Below, in pieces: positions 60,863 to 64,000 of a stretch of 64,000 nucleotides of DNA. The notes below the pieces were generated by a model. The model searched no databases and was not told the origin of the DNA. It saw only the letters and a program-made list of their open reading frames with translations. Made by a program: the position numbers and the translations under genes. This DNA is from Hyperoodon ampullatus. Its lineage: Eukaryota > Chordata > Mammalia > Artiodactyla > Ziphiidae. The DNA is taken from positions 310,001 through 374,000 of the forward strand of contig CATKHW010000293.1 in NCBI GenBank assembly GCA_949752795.1, in the 5' to 3' direction. Position 1 is the first letter of the stretch. Each line of letters opens with the position of its first letter.

Positions 60863-62601
60863 CCATTCCATGGGTCCGAACTCTCCAGGTTGAAGGGAAT
60901 ATTACTACAGCTATAACATGTGCAGGAAACCTAGAGAACGGACACACTGTGAATACGAAAGGTTTCTAAAACTCAACGCATAGTCCCTCTCCTGGTGCTC
61001 CGGTTTGACTTTCCGTCTGCTTTACTATCAACCTCCCAACTTGGAGAGACAGCCCCTTTAACCTCTTGGTTCGCACAGGTTTCCAATTTGGCAGAGGATG
61101 AAAGGGAAGAGGGAGAACCAATGAGAGAGTAGCTGTTAGGCATTTGGAGGGGCACATATCACTGTAATTTCCCGGCAGGAAGAAGAATTAACCAAATTCT
61201 CAGCCACCCACCGGGAACCAGTATAGGTCCTGAACCAAAATTTTGGACTTGCGGTCAGCTCACCAAAAACGAGTTGAAAAATGGAGCTCAGGGGCACAGC
61301 AATTCACAAACTGGCCGAGTAATAAAGGACAACTATCGTCCAAAAATCTGTTGAGGGAAGGCAACGAGGCGGACTTGAAAGCGAGGCAGAATAGCAGGAA
61401 ACAGATTTCAAGAGGTACGTTGGAATCGCCTTTAAAGCACAGGAAGAGGGGCACAACTTCGACAATGATGCACTTGGCCAAAAAGGGCGTATGCGTTTTC
61501 TCCTGAATATATTCAGGAGAAAACGCATACGCCCTTTTTGGCCAAGCAAGCAAGCGGGCAATGCAAATCTGCACTACAAAGAAGTATCACTTCCCACCGG
61601 TCAAAAGGGACATCCACAAAATGTGTAAGAACAAGAAAGGCAAGACAGGCCCTGGAGAACAGGGAGCCTTGTTATGCTGATGGGCGGGATGTAAATTGCC
61701 AACTGCCTCTCTGGAGGAGTGCATTCTGTTCCCTAAAACAAGTAAAGAACAGAGCTGCAGAGCCAAGGGCACTACCAGTCTAGGGAATATACCTTGGGAA
61801 AACTGAAAATCAATAAGACAGAGCCACCCCAAAATTTAGGGCTGCACTGCATACAAGGACCTCAACTTGGATACACCTTAAGTATCCCAGAAAATATAAA
61901 CATGGTTCAAAAAATTGTGGTACTTACGTACGATGGACTATCCCTCAGCCATGAAATCAATGTCATAAGACCAGTAGCAGCAAAAGGGGTGGATTCAGGT
62001 ACGATGATTCTAAGTGAAATAAGTCACACAGAAAAAGAAACTTATCATAAGATATCACTTATGAAGATCCTGTAAACATGGCTACACTTGAACTGAGTTA
62101 GGAAAGAGAACAGTGTCTCACATTTAGAAAACACTCTTATACCTGCTTAAGGGGGAAGGAGAGGTGGGGTGATGCATAAAACCAGAGTTTGATATAAGCA
62201 CAGGTACCGTTCCAAAAACCAACTATGGAATAGACAAGACCTACACCGTCCTCAGCGAAAGGGACTCAAAACCCCATATTTCCCGCAGAGGAAAATATCT
62301 GACTAGTAAGAATCTTAAAACCTATGTATTGATATGTCTCCGTAAGGGAATCAAGTGTGTCTAGACTGGCATAAACATGGCAGCGAGAATCAGCTCAAAC
62401 CCACTATAAAAAGGAATTTCAAAAACAAAACAAAAAAACGGGGAAATTCTTTACAATTCCTTCAGGGTTTCTGATGAAAGCTGGAATGACCCTATCTACA
62501 ACGACAGCTGGATGTGGCATAAGGAGGGACACTTGGGACTTAGACGATTGGTGAGATTGGTTGAGCAAATGCAGACCCTTTAAAGCAATAATGCATGGCA
62601 C
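60863..62601 (+). repeat. Satellite unit U36 (chimera, 5' type J / 3' type H)
   Basis: Palindrome 61473-61546, perfect. 5' part follows U27 (gtgcaggaaac, caggtttccaa, accaaaaacg); from 61757 it follows U34 (gagctgcag, c at 61938, g at 62440). Own mark: caaaaggggtgg near 61985. Confidence 0.9.
61473..61546. mobile_element. Mariner-MITE-like palindrome, U36
   Basis: Perfect. It lies inside the interval where U36 switches from type J to type H. Confidence 0.78.
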
Positions 62602-64000
62602 CCATTCCATGGGTCCGAACTCTCCAGGTTGAAGGGAATATTACTACAGCTATAACATGTGCGGGAAACCTAGAGAACGGACACACTGTGAATACGAAAG
62701 GTTTCTAAAACTCAACGCATAGTCCCTCTCCTGGTGCTCCGGTTTGACTTTCCGTCTGCTTTACTATCAACCTCCCAACTTGGAGAGACAGCCCCTTTAA
62801 CCTCTTGGTTCGCACAGGTTGCCAATTTGGCAGAGGATGAAAGGGAAGAGGGAGAACCAATGAGAGAGTAGCTGTTAGGCATTTGGACGGGCACATATCA
62901 CTGTAATTTCCCGGCAGGAAGAAGAATTAACCAAATTCTCAGCCACCCACCGGGCACCAGTATAGGTCCTGAACCAAAATTTTGGACTTGCGTTCAGCAC
63001 ACCAAAAACGAGTTGAAAAATGGAGCTCAGGGGCACAGCAATTCACAAACTGGCCGAGTAATAAAGGACAACTATCGTCCAAAAATCTGTTGAGGGAAGG
63101 CAACGAGGCGGACTTGAAAGCGAGGCAGAATAGCAGGAAACAGATTTCAAGAGGTACGTTGGAATCGCCTTTAAAGCACAGGAAGAGGGGCACAACTTCG
63201 ACAATGATGCACTTGGCCAAAAAGGGCGTATGCGTTTTCTCCTGAATATATTCAGGAGAAAACGCATACGCCCTTTTTGGCCAAGCAAGCAAGCGGGCAA
63301 TGCAAATCTGCACTACAAAGAAGTATCACTTCCCACCGGTCAAAAGGGACATCCACAAAATGTGTAAGAACAAGAAAGGCAAGACAGGCCCTGGAGAACA
63401 GGGAGCCTTGTTATGCTGATGGGCGGGATGTAAATTGCCAACTGCCTCTCTGGAGGAGTGCATTCTGTTCCCTAAAACAAGTAAAGAACAGAGCTACAGA
63501 GCCAAGGGCACTACCAGTCTAGGGAATATACCTTGGGAAAACTGAAAATCAATAAGACAGAGCCACCCCAAAATTTAGGGCTGCACTGCATACAAGGACC
63601 TCAACTTGGATACACCTTAAGTATCCCAGAAAATATAAACATGGTTCAAAAAATTGTGGTACTTACGTACGATGGAATATCCCTCAGCCATGAAATCAAT
63701 GTCATAAGACCAGTAGCAGCAAAATGGGTGGATTCAGGTACGATGATTCTAAGTGAAATAAGTCACACAGAAAAAGAAACTTATCATAAGATATCACTTA
63801 TGAAGATCCTGTAAACATGGCTACACTTGAACTGAGTTAGGAAAGAGAACAGTGTCTCACATTTAGAAAACACTCTTATACCTGCTTAAGGGGGAAGGAG
63901 AGGTGGGGTGATGCATAAAACCAGAGTTTGATATAAGCACAGGTACCATTCCAAAAACCAACTATGGATTAGACAAGACCTACACCGTCCTCAGTGAAAG
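62602..64000 (+). repeat. Satellite unit U37 (type I, cut by the window end)
   Basis: First 1,399 bp of a unit. Palindrome 63212-63285, perfect. Follows U35 (a at 62999; ggtaccattcc and tggattagac at its end) except for gaatattact instead of gaatgttact. The array clearly continues past 64000. Confidence 0.9.
63212..63285. mobile_element. Mariner-MITE-like palindrome, U37
   Basis: Perfect. Confidence 0.78.

Larger units (their letters stand above)
49372..61271 (+). repeat. Nine-unit repeat, downstream tract (3' part of U29 to 5' part of U36)
   Basis: Copy of 33724-45620 at a distance of 15,648 bp at the left mark (nine units minus three lost bases). DEFG in this copy (U30-U33) lacks the three losses. 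The ends are bracketed by markers in the chimeric units U29 and U36. Confidence 0.75.
1..64000 (+). repeat. Satellite array, 1,739-bp unit (common cetacean satellite type, L1-derived)
   Basis: Seen: the same sequence recurs every 1,739 bp from the first to the last base, always in the same orientation, with units differing by scattered single-base substitutions. Only three units differ in length, each by one missing base. There is no interspersed unique DNA, inversion or other repeat family. Offsets of the parts in each unit are: ORF2 relic 1-610 and 685-1213, palindrome 611-684, L1 3' UTR relic 1214-1557, A-rich tract 1559-1576, next L1 copy from 1577. Known: a ~1.74-kb L1-based satellite is the major heterochromatic repeat of whales. 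Inference: a cetacean genome, heterochromatin. Another cetartiodactyl satellite built from the same L1 would be the alternative, but I know of none with this period. Confidence 0.93.
61757..64000 (+). repeat. Two-unit repeat, downstream copy (U36/U37)
   Basis: Carries the same markers at 61938, 62440 and 62999. Differs by ggggtgg near 61985 and gaatattact near 62638. Truncated by the window end. Confidence 0.82.

Noticed and set aside
1..64000. CENP-B box
   Set aside because: Scanning one unit on both strands by eye I found no match to TTCGNNNNANNCGGG; the few ttcg and cggg strings do not have the right spacing. A centromeric role cannot be claimed from sequence.
1..64000. CRISPR array or prokaryotic/phage repeat region
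   Set aside because: The period is 1,739 bp with no short repeat/spacer alternation, no bacterial genes, and clear mammalian L1 sequence.
1..64000. tRNA, rRNA or other structured RNA gene
   Set aside because: No cloverleaf boxes or rRNA-like blocks are seen in the unit; the only strong structure is the palindrome.

Overview
The whole 64-kb window is one homogeneous, head-to-tail satellite array with no unique sequence and no host gene. The repeat unit is 1,739 bp. The window holds 36 complete units and a partial 37th (1,399 bp), all on the same strand; I number them U1 (1-1739) to U37 (62602-64000). 'Offset x' means position x within a unit, counted from the first base of each unit listed here. 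Unit length is invariant except for three units (U21-U23), each one base short.

The unit is not an anonymous sequence. Read by eye against remembered mammalian LINE-1 sequence, essentially all of it is a decayed, 5'-truncated L1 on the + strand. ORF2 sequence starts at about offset 1577 and runs through the window-phase boundary to an ORF2 stop at offset 1211-1213. It is followed by an L1-like 3' UTR (offset ~1214-1557) and an A-rich tract (offset 1559-1576), which directly abuts the 5' truncation point of the next unit. The natural monomer is therefore one truncated L1 insertion of about 1.66 kb, tandemly amplified. Inside the ORF2 relic, at offset 611-684 of every unit, sits a 74-bp palindrome without a spacer. 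It resembles the foldback mariner MITE of cetartiodactyls (the family to which, as I recall, the ruminant miR-2284/2285 hairpins belong). It splits the ORF2 relic between two segments that are otherwise adjacent in L1.

A 1.74-kb L1-derived satellite with cetartiodactyl-type L1 and mariner sequence points strongly to a whale: the 'common cetacean satellite', described as L1-based (Kapitonov, Holmquist and Jurka 1998, recalled from memory). The length fits the long (~1.74-1.76 kb) form rather than the ~1.58-kb form of dolphins and relatives. I cannot name the species. The window is probably constitutive heterochromatin.

Layout: U1-U6 (1-10434) are individual variants without higher-order order, apart from similar neighbours U2/U3 and U5/U6. 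U7-U37 consist of recurring monomer types: ABCDEFG (U7-U13), DEFG (U14-U17), ABCDEFG (U18-U24), HIJK (U25-U28), a chimera (U29), DEFG (U30-U33), HI (U34-U35), a J/H chimera (U36) and I (U37). This records nested unequal exchanges of 2, 4, 9 and 11 units. No open reading frame here is a credible functional gene: all are relics of L1 ORF2, antisense shadows, or the two arms of the palindrome.
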